NCBI GenBank assembly: GCA_002104895.1
Contig: MCFG01000082.1
Span: forward strand, 60,001 to 124,000
Length of the DNA: 64,000 nt
Direction: 5' to 3'
Source: Anaeromyces robustus
Taxonomy: Eukaryota > Neocallimastigomycota > Neocallimastigomycetes > Neocallimastigales > Neocallimastigaceae
A program made the translations under genes and the position numbers. Below, one piece after another: positions 13,966-28,815 of the stretch. Under the pieces are notes generated by a model that had not been told where the DNA came from, searched no databases, and saw nothing but the letters and a program-made list of their open reading frames with translations. Each line of letters begins with the position of its first letter. Position 1 is the first letter of the stretch.

Positions 13966-15072
13966 TTAAAAATACTTTTCAGCATAAGATAAAATAAGAT
14001 AGTGCATTTTTCTTAAAGATTCGATACCATTATCTGTAATACAATCATCTAAATAATGACTACCATTTTTCATATAAACTAAATCATTGGGTACCTTTTT
14101 TTCATTTAATTTATTAATTAAATATTGACATTGAACAACACTAACACCAATATCTTTACCTGCATATTCAGAAATTGTTGGAATTGAATCTTCTTGAATA
14201 TGATAAAGTGGGAAACATTTTTCTACTATTTTTAATAAAGCTTTATATTGAGGACTATCTGTAATTATTTTTCCTTCATTATTAACCATAGCTTTTAATT
14301 GATCTGTTGTATATAAATTTCCAATAAAAAAATTCATATAGGTAAGGTAAATAAATTCATTATTATTTGATGGAATTAATCTTCCTTCCTTAATAGCTTT
14401 ATTAATAGTAGAATTATTTAAATCATCCAAAGGATTTTCAATATTACTAAGACTATACCAAGCATAAGGTTCCATAGTCACTTGTGCTACACAATTAATT
14501 ACAAATTTTATAGGTATTGGACTTTTTTTAGCCATAGAATAAGCATATAATAATGCATTATAACCTCCAGCTGAAATACCTCCAATAGCCATTTTTAAAT
14601 TTTCTGTATGGATTGACAACATTTGATTTAATTTATTTTTCATGGATTGAAGACATATTGTAGTTTCATCTAAAGTTCTAAATATAGATTTATCTTTACA
14701 ATTTTCTAAATTAGTTGTTTCAATAGCTACTGTAACATATCCACATTTAGCATAACGAGAACAAAACCATTCTACATCATTTTTAGTACTACCTAAACCA
14801 TGGAAAAATACAAATATTCCTTTTATCTTTTTATCTTTATAAACAGAATAAGGTAAATATAAATCATAAACATTTTCTGGTGTTTTATCATAATCTTTTC
14901 CATCATTTACGTTACCAATATCAATATTATAATTTTCATCATTTTTTTTAAAAGTATTTGGAATTTTACCATTTATATCATAGGGTATATTTGTATATTT
15001 ATATCCATATAATACATTCCAAGTTTCTGTCATTCCTGATAATACTTTAGTATCTATTTTACTTTCACTCAT
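13966..15072 (-). CDS. Alpha/beta hydrolase (esterase-like)
   Basis: An intronless 368-aa protein without a signal peptide, so probably cytosolic. It shows the alpha/beta-hydrolase layout: a beta-strand then HGLGS (residues 91-95, oxyanion region), nucleophile elbow GISAG with S167, an AGKD strand end with D307 as the likely acid, and NGSH with H339 as the likely base. The complete triad suggests an active serine hydrolase, but the substrate cannot be read from the sequence. The overall layout resembles bacterial dienelactone/acetylxylan-esterase-like enzymes, so acquisition from rumen bacteria is a reasonable inference that would need a tree. A decayed fragment of a second copy lies upstream at 15,721-15,930, and the LINE-like fossil sits just past its stop codon. 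Confidence 0.85.
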   Translation of the reverse strand: MSESKIDTKVLSGMTETWNVLYGYKYTNIPYDINGKIPNTFKKNDENYNIDIGNVNDGKDYDKTPENVYDLYLPYSVYKDKKIKGIFVFFHGLGSTKNDVEWFCSRYAKCGYVTVAIETTNLENCKDKSIFRTLDETTICLQSMKNKLNQMLSIHTENLKMAIGGISAGGYNALLYAYSMAKKSPIPIKFVINCVAQVTMEPYAWYSLSNIENPLDDLNNSTINKAIKEGRLIPSNNNEFIYLTYMNFFIGNLYTTDQLKAMVNNEGKIITDSPQYKALLKIVEKCFPLYHIQEDSIPTISEYAGKDIGVSVVQCQYLINKLNEKKVPNDLVYMKNGSHYLDDCITDNGIESLRKMHYLILSYAEKYF

Positions 15073-15258
15073 GATAATTTATATCTATATCTGTGTGTAT
15101 ATATATATTTTATTTTATTATATATTTCTTTTATATAAAGGTTTAATATTATAAAATGTTTTATTATTTTAATTTTTATTATTTTAATTATATTATTATC
15201 TATTTGAATAAAACTCAATTCTACTTTTTTTTTTTTTTTTTTTGTACTAATTTAAGGG

Positions 15259-15415
15259 ATATATATATATATATTCTCTTTATATATTCATTTTACTAAA
15301 CCTCAAAAAAATAATATAAAAAAAAATTGGGGGTTTATCTTATTATTTATTTATATATATATATTCTTTTTATATATTCATTTTACTAAACCTCAAAATT
15401 AATAAAAAAAAATTG
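15259..15415. repeat. 90-bp tandem duplication upstream of the hydrolase
   Basis: The block TATATATTCATTTTACTAAA followed by CCTCAAAA occurs twice, 90 bp apart (TTTTACTAAA at 15,291 and 15,381), each followed by an A-run and a short G-containing stretch. The pair lies about 190-340 bp upstream of the minus-strand hydrolase start, so it may sit in its promoter region. Confidence 0.75.
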
Positions 15416-15720
15416 CGAGTCTATTAGTAATTATTTTAAAAAATTACTATTTTTTATTTTATTACGAAACTACAAAATATAACAAAATAACATAATCATT
15501 TTTAATTAAAAAAAAAAAAGATTAATTATTTCTAATATATATATTATTATATATTATATATATATATTTTGGAGTAATAATTAATAAATAATATAATAAT
15601 AATAATAATAATAATAAATATAACAAATATTATTCATAGCATATAATGGTTACTAAAATGAATAGATAATTGCTATTAAAGGAAGATATTCTAAATTATT
15701 TATCTAATATATTAAAGTAT

Positions 15721-15930
15721 TAGATAAAACAAGATAATGCATATTGTGTTGTTATCTGTTATTAGTAATATAATCTTCTAAATTATAATCACCAATTTTT
15801 TTTTTATATAAAACTTAAAATCATTGGGTACCTTTTTTTTTTTTTTTTTTTTTTAATTTATTGATTATTATTAAACAACACTAATAAAAAAAAAAGACAT
15901 TTTTTTTATTAGCATATTCTTTATTGTAGC
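15721..15930 (-). pseudogene. Decayed copy of the hydrolase 3' end
   Basis: This stretch aligns by eye to the C-terminal coding part of the neighbouring hydrolase (about 13,978-14,180) in the same orientation. Shared landmarks, in order, are AGATAAAAYAAGATARTGCAT, ATTAGTAATA/ATCTGTAATA, AATCATTGGGTACCTTTTT, TTTAATTTATTRATTA, AACAACACTAA and GCATATTC. Many indels and expanded T- and A-runs destroy the frame. It covers only about the last 65 codons, so it is the remnant of a tandem duplicate whose remainder is gone or unrecognisable. Confidence 0.8.
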
Positions 15931-15954
15931 TTAAATATTATTAATAAATAAAGT

Positions 15955-16000
<46 letters not shown>
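15955..16000. repeat. (ATA)n microsatellite
   Basis: About fourteen ATA/AAT units lie just upstream of the small secreted-protein gene. Confidence 0.85.
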
Positions 16001-16002
<2 letters not shown>

Positions 16003-16047
16003 GACATATAAATTTAATTTATTAATAATTATATATCAGAGAATAAT

Positions 16048-16509
16048 ATGAGAAATTTCAGATTTATAGTTTTATCGTTTATCTTTTGTTGTTATTTGAC
16101 TTGTTACGGTGTTCCACATGATGCTGCGTTGTCTGTAAATATAGTGAATTCTTTGAATAACACGGTAACTTTTTTCCCTTCAAAATTATTCATTTCAGAT
16201 ATTGTGGAAAAAAAGGAATTGACCATGTTCGAAATACCAGCTAATAGAGAGTACTTACTTTCAGAAAAATTTTCAAATTTTGATCAATATAAAATTGCTG
16301 CGCATACGGATATCTTTTTAAGAGAAATCGAAATAAAAGTTGAAAATGTCTTAATAGGAATTATGAAATTATTTTGTTCTAAATTTTGTCCAGATCCTTT
16401 TTATAGGTTAGAAATAAAAGAAAATAACCAAGGATTTATTGTGAGAAAGAAAAAATTTAGACGGAGAGGAGGACCAACAACTTTAGAAATCATAAAGAAA
16501 GAACATTAA
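16048..16509 (+). CDS. Small secreted protein of unknown function
   Basis: A 153-aa protein. Residues 1-22 (MRNFRFIVLSFIFCCYLTCYG) look like a signal peptide. The mature part is a mixed-charge, probably beta-rich domain with a Cys pair (LFCSKFCPD) and a strongly basic C-terminus (VRKKKFRRRGG). I do not recognise a family. Codon use (GCG, ACG, GTC present) and complexity are clearly gene-like against the surrounding AT-rich DNA. It lies next to the decayed hydrolase copy and is followed by a 95-bp tandem repeat. The start is the only in-frame ATG before the signal peptide. It could be a lineage-specific effector-like or cell-wall protein; function unassigned. Confidence 0.7.
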   Translation: MRNFRFIVLSFIFCCYLTCYGVPHDAALSVNIVNSLNNTVTFFPSKLFISDIVEKKELTMFEIPANREYLLSEKFSNFDQYKIAAHTDIFLREIEIKVENVLIGIMKLFCSKFCPDPFYRLEIKENNQGFIVRKKKFRRRGGPTTLEIIKKEH

Positions 16510-16555
16510 TAGTAATAGTTTTAATAGTTTTAGTAGTTTTAGTATTTATGAACTT

Positions 16556-16745
16556 ATTTTATTTTTTATTTTGTGTTACTTTTGAAATTCTTACTATTTT
16601 GAATTTTGAGGTAACCTAAACAATTTTTTTCAAACAACTAGGATTTTTAATTTTTATTTTTTATTTTGTGTTACTTTTGAAATTCTTACTATTTTGAATT
16701 TTGAGGTAACCTAAACAATTTTTTTCAAACAACTAGGATTTTTAA
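16556..16745. repeat. 95-bp perfect-looking tandem duplication
   Basis: Two adjacent copies with a period of 95 bp begin around 16,556 and 16,651. Each runs through TTATTTTGTGTTACTTTTG, TTGAGGTAACCTAAAC and CAAACAACTAGGATTTTTAA. I see no mismatch inside the core, so the duplication is recent. It starts about 45 bp after the stop of the small secreted-protein gene. Confidence 0.9.
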
Positions 16746-16857
16746 GTGAAGTTTTTAAATCTATCGGTATCAGTAATGAAGGGAAAAAACTTATTGAAAA
16801 AGTATATATAGAATATGAATATATATATATATATATTTTTCATATATTAAGAAAGAG

Positions 16858-16895
<38 letters not shown>

Positions 16896-17519
16896 GATAA
16901 ATAGATAAATAGGATTATTAAATAATATAAAAAATGTCAGAAAAAGATATTTTAATAATTCAGGATATAGATCAAAAAAAAAAAAAAAAAATATTCATTG
17001 TTGTGGTGAAGATATAGGTCATTATATTATATATATATATATTATAAATATTATAAGTATTTTATTTTTATTTTTAAAAAATAAAATAAAAAAAAAAAAA
17101 AAAAAAGAAAAAAATTAAAAAATAATTATTCTAAATAATTATAAATATTATATATACAAATAAACTATTAAATAAAAAATATATGATATATAATATGTAT
17201 ATATATATATATAAAATAAAAAAGAAATGATTTTTTATATAATGATATTTTAATAGTTAATTAATATTATTTGATATTCTCTTAATTCATTAAAGATATG
17301 TTATATAGATTTTTTTAAAATTTTTAATTACGAATAATCTGTATAATAATTAAAATACTTTATTATAGAAAAGTTCTTAAAAAAACTATTTACTTAATAT
17401 AATATATTATTATCAAAAGAAAATAATAATAACAATAATAATAATTTTTTTTATTAATAATTTAATTTTTATATTATTATTATTATTATTGTCTTTTTTT
17501 TTTTTTTTCCATTATTTTT
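16746..17519. other. Spacer without a supportable gene
   Basis: AT-rich. A 27-codon open frame at about 16,934 (MSEKDILIIQDIDQ then Lys codons) stands out slightly from the background but has no continuation that I can support; it may be a gene relic. Confidence 0.5.
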
Positions 17520-23082
<5,563 letters not shown>

Positions 23083-23693
23083 TTTATATATTTATATTTT
23101 CTTAACAAAAAAAAAAAAAAAAAAAAAAAAATTATTTAAAAATGTGCATATCCATTAAAAAAATAAATTAAAAAATGATAAAATATGACGTAAGAAAAAA
23201 AAAGTGATGAATTAAAAAAAGAAAAAAAAAAAAAAAAGAAAAATAAATAAATATAATAATGAACAAAGAAAAAAAAATAATTTAAGAAAAACTAATTTAA
23301 GAAAAATAAAATGATAAAATAGTATTTATAAATAAATAAAAATGAAAAGAGTAAAGGTAAAAAGTGTTTTTTATATCATTATTTTTTATAATACTCTATT
23401 ATATAATTTTTTTTTTAATTAATTTATTAATTTTTTTTATTATAATATATATTTTTTTATTAAAAAAATTTAATTTAATCATTACGTAATTTTAAATATA
23501 ATAAAAATTATATATAAAAAAAAATTTATATTATATTCATATTATTTCTTTTCTTAGTTCTTTTCTTATTTCTATACTTTTTTTTAATAAAAATTTAATA
23601 AATTTTAATGTAAAAAAAAAAAAAAGAAAAAGAAATGAAAACGCAATATTAAGATTCTTTTTTTATTTTTCTATGATTTATTTATAATAAATA

Positions 23694-24593
23694 TTAAAGA
23701 TATTTCCATACAGGTGAAATATCATTTTCATTTTTATTTTTATTTTCATTTTCAATTACATTTTTATTTTCTTTTTTATATCTTTTGGTATAAAACATGT
23801 TACATTTGGATAAGTAATAAAGAGTTTGAGGAGGTGAAACACTTTCATCTAAATATATTGTTTCATTTGTATTATTATCATTTATTATTTCATGAATAAT
23901 AATTTTTCTTTCTTTTGTTATAGGATTCCATACAATATATTCAGAAGTTAATGGAGTCGATTTATTAGTATCATCATCATTATTATAATTATTATTTTTG
24001 GAATTGGAATTATCGTTATCATCAACATCAACATCATCATCAGTATTTTGACATTTTAATATATTTTTAAAAAGATGATTTCCTTCTGGTGTTACACAAT
24101 ATCCTGAAAAACCTTGAATATGATGTTTGTAATTTCTTGAAATTTTAACTAAATCATTTAACATACGTAAATAAAATTTTCGTCCAACTTCTTCTCTTTT
24201 TAAAACTTCTATATGATATATATGTATACCTATATTTATTGTTTGTACTTTATCATTGTTATTTGTAATTGAGGTCGTTGAAGACCAATCAATAGGTAAT
24301 GAATGTTCAAAACATTCTCCTGCAATTAATTTTTCCCATGTGTCAATTGGCATTGGAATGACAATAGCCATAGCTACAATATCTTCATTTTCATTTTCAT
24401 TTTCTAATTCTTTATTAACCTTATTAATCTCATAACCACTTTTAACATATATCATACCATAATTCTTATACGGTGTATACCAATGATCAATAATCTTACT
24501 ATTAATTTTATTTTCTGGAGGTACAGGATAAACTTTTTCATCCAATTTTAGTATTAAATCATAATCACTTTTCCTAACTGCTCTTAATTTCAT
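23694..24593 (-). CDS. GNAT-like N-acetyltransferase, divergent
   Basis: An intronless 299-aa protein. The N-terminus (LRAVRKSDYDLILKLDEKVYP) matches the first strand-helix of GNAT acetyltransferases, IVAMAIVIPMP (72-82) the following strand, and HIEVLKREEVGRKFYLRML (127-145) the acetyl-CoA-binding motif A, although the usual Q/RxxGxG/A is imperfect. GFSGYCVTPEGNHLFKNIL (161-179) looks like the late GNAT strand-helix. An Asp/Asn-rich insert (about 182-216) and a Lys/Glu/Asn-rich C-terminus are low complexity. Substrate unknown. The start ATG immediately precedes the domain. It sits head-to-tail upstream of the Fpg gene with 611 bp between its stop and the Fpg start. Confidence 0.6.
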   Translation of the reverse strand: MKLRAVRKSDYDLILKLDEKVYPVPPENKINSKIIDHWYTPYKNYGMIYVKSGYEINKVNKELENENENEDIVAMAIVIPMPIDTWEKLIAGECFEHSLPIDWSSTTSITNNNDKVQTINIGIHIYHIEVLKREEVGRKFYLRMLNDLVKISRNYKHHIQGFSGYCVTPEGNHLFKNILKCQNTDDDVDVDDNDNSNSKNNNYNNDDDTNKSTPLTSEYIVWNPITKERKIIIHEIINDNNTNETIYLDESVSPPQTLYYLSKCNMFYTKRYKKENKNVIENENKNKNENDISPVWKYL

Positions 24594-24926
24594 ATTTATT
24601 TAATGTATAAACCAAACAAAAAATAAACGATTTTACCCAAAAATTATAATACTCTTTAACCCTTAAAACTAAATTTTTTTTTTTTTAAGAAAAACTTTCA
24701 AAAAAAAAAAAAGAAAATTTCTATTTTTATATACACAAAATCTTTATTTACACTTATTATTTCTAAAACATTTATAAAACTTAAAATATTAAAAAAAAAT
24801 GAACTCTATACGATAATTATATTGCTTTTTAAATTCCAATTATTTCATTTATTTATTTAGTACTTTGACTATTAAATAAATTTTATAATTTTCTTTAAAT
24901 TAATTTCAAAAAATACGTCCTTAAAT
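24594..24926. other. Intergenic spacer between eL22 and the GNAT-like gene
   Basis: About 330 bp of AT-rich DNA. It must hold the eL22 3' UTR and the promoter of the GNAT-like gene. No specific motif recognised. Confidence 0.6.
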
Positions 24927-25491
24927 TTATTCTTCATCAGCAGCTTGGTCAACGTTGTAGTAACGGATTTCGTAAGCACTCTTGGAAGAGGCAACAACAC
25001 GGAGCCAATCACGGAGGGAAGATTTCTTAAGGTACTTCTTGGTTAAGTACTTAAGGTATCTCTTAGAGAATTGGACGCTTGGAGAAACGGTGACCTTAAT
25101 TTCGTTGTTGTTACGGGAAACGGCAATGTTCTTACCTAAGTTTTGGGTACGACCGTCAACCTTAATTCTGGTGACAAGGTAGTTTTCTAAGGCAGCAGTA
25201 TCTAAGATACCATCACTAGCTGGACCGGAACAGTCAATAGTGTAAACACTTTCCTTCTTAACAACCTTCTATTAATCCATAATATTTATTTTTTTTTATT
25301 TATTTTTTGGTAATTATGAATTCATCCATTTATAAAAAAAAAATATATAAAAAAAATAAAGTTAACAATTATGAGCAAACCACTTTTAAGGCTACTCCTG
25401 TTTGTTTTTACAGTTAGGAGATAACTTTCTTTAAAAATATAAACATTTTATAAAATTTAATATATCTTTAATGACTTACAGCTGGAGCCAT
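24927..25491 (-). CDS. RPL22: 60S ribosomal protein eL22
   Basis: Two exons: 25480-25491 (encodes only MAPA) and 24927-25268, 117 aa in total. The protein begins MAPAKVVKKESVYTIDCSGPA and has the family hallmarks DGILD, NYLVTRIKVDGRTQNLG, ITVSR-like IAVSRNNNEIKV, FSKRYLKYLTKKYLKK and LRDWLRVVASSKSAYEIRYYNVD, ending in the acidic QAADEE. It is a structural protein of the large subunit that binds 28S rRNA near the exit tunnel. Exon codons are strongly C-ending (GGT/GTC/AAG/TCC/ACC) unlike neighbouring genes, which marks a highly expressed gene. Donor GTAAGT, acceptor TAG. The 211-bp intron (25,269-25,479) contains an unusual hairpin, listed separately. Confidence 0.97.
25395..25420 (-). promoter_or_regulatory. 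Hairpin in the eL22 intron
   Basis: Within the AT-rich intron there is a short GC-richer island. In the transcript (minus strand) CTCCT at its start pairs with AGGAG 16 nt later, and an inner CTGT/ACAG pair gives an alternative register. In yeasts Rpl22 represses splicing of its own RPL22B pre-mRNA by binding an intronic stem-loop. This hairpin is a candidate for the same feedback here; that role is inferred from position and structure only. Confidence 0.4.
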
Positions 25492-25570
25492 TTCTTCTAA
25501 TTCACTAAATTATTATTAATTTGAGAGAAGGAATAATTAAAAGTAATTTCAATTGAATTTTATATGAATA

Positions 25571-25584
25571 TATCACGTGTCATA
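25571..25584. promoter_or_regulatory. CACGTG site upstream of eL22
   Basis: The palindrome CACGTG (25,574-25,579) sits about 83-88 bp upstream of the eL22 start codon, in DNA that is otherwise nearly pure A/T. CACGTG is the bHLH (Cbf1-type) core, and Cbf1 binds ribosomal-protein promoters in some yeasts. Functional relevance here is inferred. Confidence 0.4.
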
Positions 25585-25776
25585 TACATTTTTAATTATC
25601 CAATCATGAATTAAATATAATATATCTTATCCAACCATATACAAATAATAATTTGATTAATCAATAATTCAATTTATTATTATAATTATTTCATATATTT
25701 AACAAAATAATTAAATATATTATTTGATATAAAAAATTAAAATGTAATATATATTATCAATAAATTAATAAGTAAA

Positions 25777-25844
25777 TGAATAAATAAATAAATAAATAAA
25801 TACATAAATAAATAAATAAATAAATAAGTAAATAAATAAAAAAA

Positions 25845-25940
<96 letters not shown>
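25777..25940. repeat. (AAAT)n microsatellite
   Basis: About 40 TAAA units with a few substitutions, between the eL22 start and the chorismate synthase stop. Confidence 0.95.
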
Positions 25941-26369
25941 AAATAAATAAATAACTAATTAATTAATAACTAACTAACTAAATAATAATAATAATAATTA
26001 GGTTTGATGTTGATATATGTAAATTAGATTATTAAACAAATATTAACTCGTGTAACATGTAACTATTATTCATTATTAATAACATTATTAAACTCATTAA
26101 TTTAATAATAAAAATATATATATATATATATATATAATTTATTTTATTTTATTTGCAGATTTATTAATTATTTTTATATATAAAAAAATATTTTAATATT
26201 ATACATGTGTTGATTATAATAACATTTTAAAATTAAAAGCAAAAGAGAGAAATCATTATTTTATATATGATCTATAGTTTATATATTATTATTATTATTA
26301 TTATTTTTTCATTCTTAAAGTAATTTTTTTTTTATAATTTTATAAAATAATTTTTTAACACCTAATTAT

Positions 26370-27236
26370 TTAAGCGTCATTTTCAGTTTGTGGTGGTAAT
26401 TTACCAACAAGAACAGGTGGGATATTATCTTTCTTTAAGTAAGAAGTAGCAGCTTGTCTTGATAATTGAATTAATAAATTACTATAATATTATTTTTTTT
26501 TTAAATAATAAACAAATATAATCAATTATTTGTTAATTCAAATTGGTTTATTAATACTTTCTATTATTATATATATAATGAAAACTTACTCCATAATAAC
26601 AAGAGCTGACATAGTTTCAACAATTGGAACAGCTCTTGATACAACACATGGGTCATGACGACCTTTAGCGGCTAATTCACCTTCAGTACCATCATAAGTA
26701 CAAGTTTTTTGAGCTTGACCAATAGTAGCAACTGGTTTGAAGGCAACTCTGAAATAGATAGTTTCACCATTAGAAATACCACCCTATAAAAATATAAAAA
26801 TAATATAATATTTATTATATTATGTTATAGTATTAATTGTAAAAAAAAATAATAAAACAATAAAATAGTTAAAAAATTTATTATTATATAAAAAAATTAA
26901 TATTTTATTTTTAAAAGGAAAAAACAAAAAAAAAAAAAAAAAAATATTTTAACTTACTTGAATACCACCAGAATAATTAGTAGTAGTACCTAATTTACCG
27001 TTTTCTTTCATAACAAATGGATCATTATGGATATGACCGTTTACAGCAGTACCGGCAAAACCACTACCAATTTCGAATCCCTTAGTAGCAGGAAGAGAAA
27101 GCATGGCTTGGGCAAGTTGAGCTTCGAGTTTATCGAAACATGGTTCACCTAAACCAGCTGGAACATTACGAATAACACAGACTAAAGTTCCACCAATAGA
27201 GTCATGTTGTCCACGGGTTTCTAAAATTTTCTGTTA

Positions 27237-27273
<37 letters not shown>

Positions 27274-28815
27274 TTTTTAAATAAAATTATAATATTAATA
27301 TGATATTATCTATTAATTTATAATATTGATTAAATATTTATTATGTTATATATATATATATAAATATTATATTTTTTCTTACATTTCTGAATTTTTCAGC
27401 ATAGTCTGGATCTGGGCAACGAACTTCAGTTTCATCAACTTGTTCTCTAGTAACATTATTGATTAATTCCCAGAATTTTGGATATTCTTCAATTTTAGTT
27501 GGGTACATAGAAATATCACCAACAGATGAAACAAAAGAAACAATTTCAATATTGAAAGCTTCTTTTAAGTATTTTTCAGCGATAGCTCCAGCAGCAACTC
27601 TACCTATAAATGTAAAAAAAAAAAATATGAAATTTATTATTAACAAGATTTTATTGATATATATAATAAAATAATCATCATAGATAAAAAAAAAGTAAAA
27701 ATGAAAAATTCTTTGTAAATACTTTTTTTTCTTTTTTTTTTTTTATAAAGATATAACAAAGTAACCATTTTAATCGTTATATAATATTTTAAAATAAAAA
27801 AATTTAAATTATAGGAAAAAAAAAAGACTTTTTATTATTATTTTTTTAATATTTACCAATAGTTTCACGAGCAGAAGCACGACCACCACCACTAGTGGCT
27901 TTAAGAGTGTATTTTTCTAAATAAGTGTAATCAGCATGAGATGGACGTGGATATATAATAGCATTAGAGTAATCATTTGGTCTTTGATCAGTATTTGAAA
28001 CCATTAAACCAATTGGAGTACCTAAAGTATAACCTAATTCAGTACCAGAGTAGATAGTAACTCTATCTTTTTCATCTCTCTTTATATATAAATTAATATA
28101 TATATATGATATAAAAAATGATAGTCAATAAAAATGTATCATTAAAATTTAATATTTAATATCTTAAGTTATTTTTTTTTATTGACGTATAGAATTATGT
28201 TAAATATTCTTTATAACTTTAATATAATACAATATATATATTTATATTTTAAAAATGTAAAATTATAACGATAAATGTTAAAATTGATAGAATTTCATTA
28301 AAAAAGTGCTTAAATATTTAATAAAAATTTCTAATTATATTAATTTAATTGATAATATTTTTTTTGAATAATATAAATTAATATTGATAATAAAAAAGAG
28401 TAACGTGTAATGATTTATTGAAAAGAAAAAATATAATTTATTTAGATGTATAATAATTTTGAATAATTGTGATAAATTTTATATATTAAATTTATTATTT
28501 CCTTCTTTAAATATTAATATTTTCCTTCTCTTCTTTTCTCCTTCCTCTTATATATATTTTTATGTCTCGAACAGCTAGTTATTTTCTTTAATTATTTGTA
28601 ATTTTATTAAATTATATAAAAAGAATATTATTTTTTTTAATTCGTACTGGAGTTGTTAATTTGCTTTGTCCTGGTCTTCTTCTAGTTAATTGAACTTGAA
28701 CATCAGATTCAGTTAATTGTAAACCAGGTGGACAACCATCAACTATAACACCAACACCTTTACAGTGAGATTCACCAAAAGTTGTAACTCTAAATAATTT
28801 TCCAAAGGAACTCAT
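26370..28815 (-). CDS. ARO2: Chorismate synthase
   Basis: Six exons: 28648-28815, 27857-28079, 27383-27603, 26958-27230, 26590-26783 and 26370-26481; 396 aa, the normal family length. It converts 5-enolpyruvylshikimate-3-phosphate to chorismate, the last shikimate-pathway step, using reduced FMN. The signatures are all present: [19 protein letters not shown] near the N-terminus (H17), [64 protein letters not shown] and [18 protein letters not shown]. It ends [13 protein letters not shown]...ENDA. Every junction restores a conserved motif (for example LTTP|RDEKDRV and ETIG|R). Intron 1 uses a slightly unusual donor, GTACGA. The gene has no fused pathway domains, so it is a stand-alone enzyme. 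Confidence 0.96.

Noticed and set aside
16934-17017. Short ORF MSEKDILIIQDIDQ followed by Lys codons
   Set aside because: Too short, interrupted by an A-run, with no supportable second exon; noted only as a possible relic.
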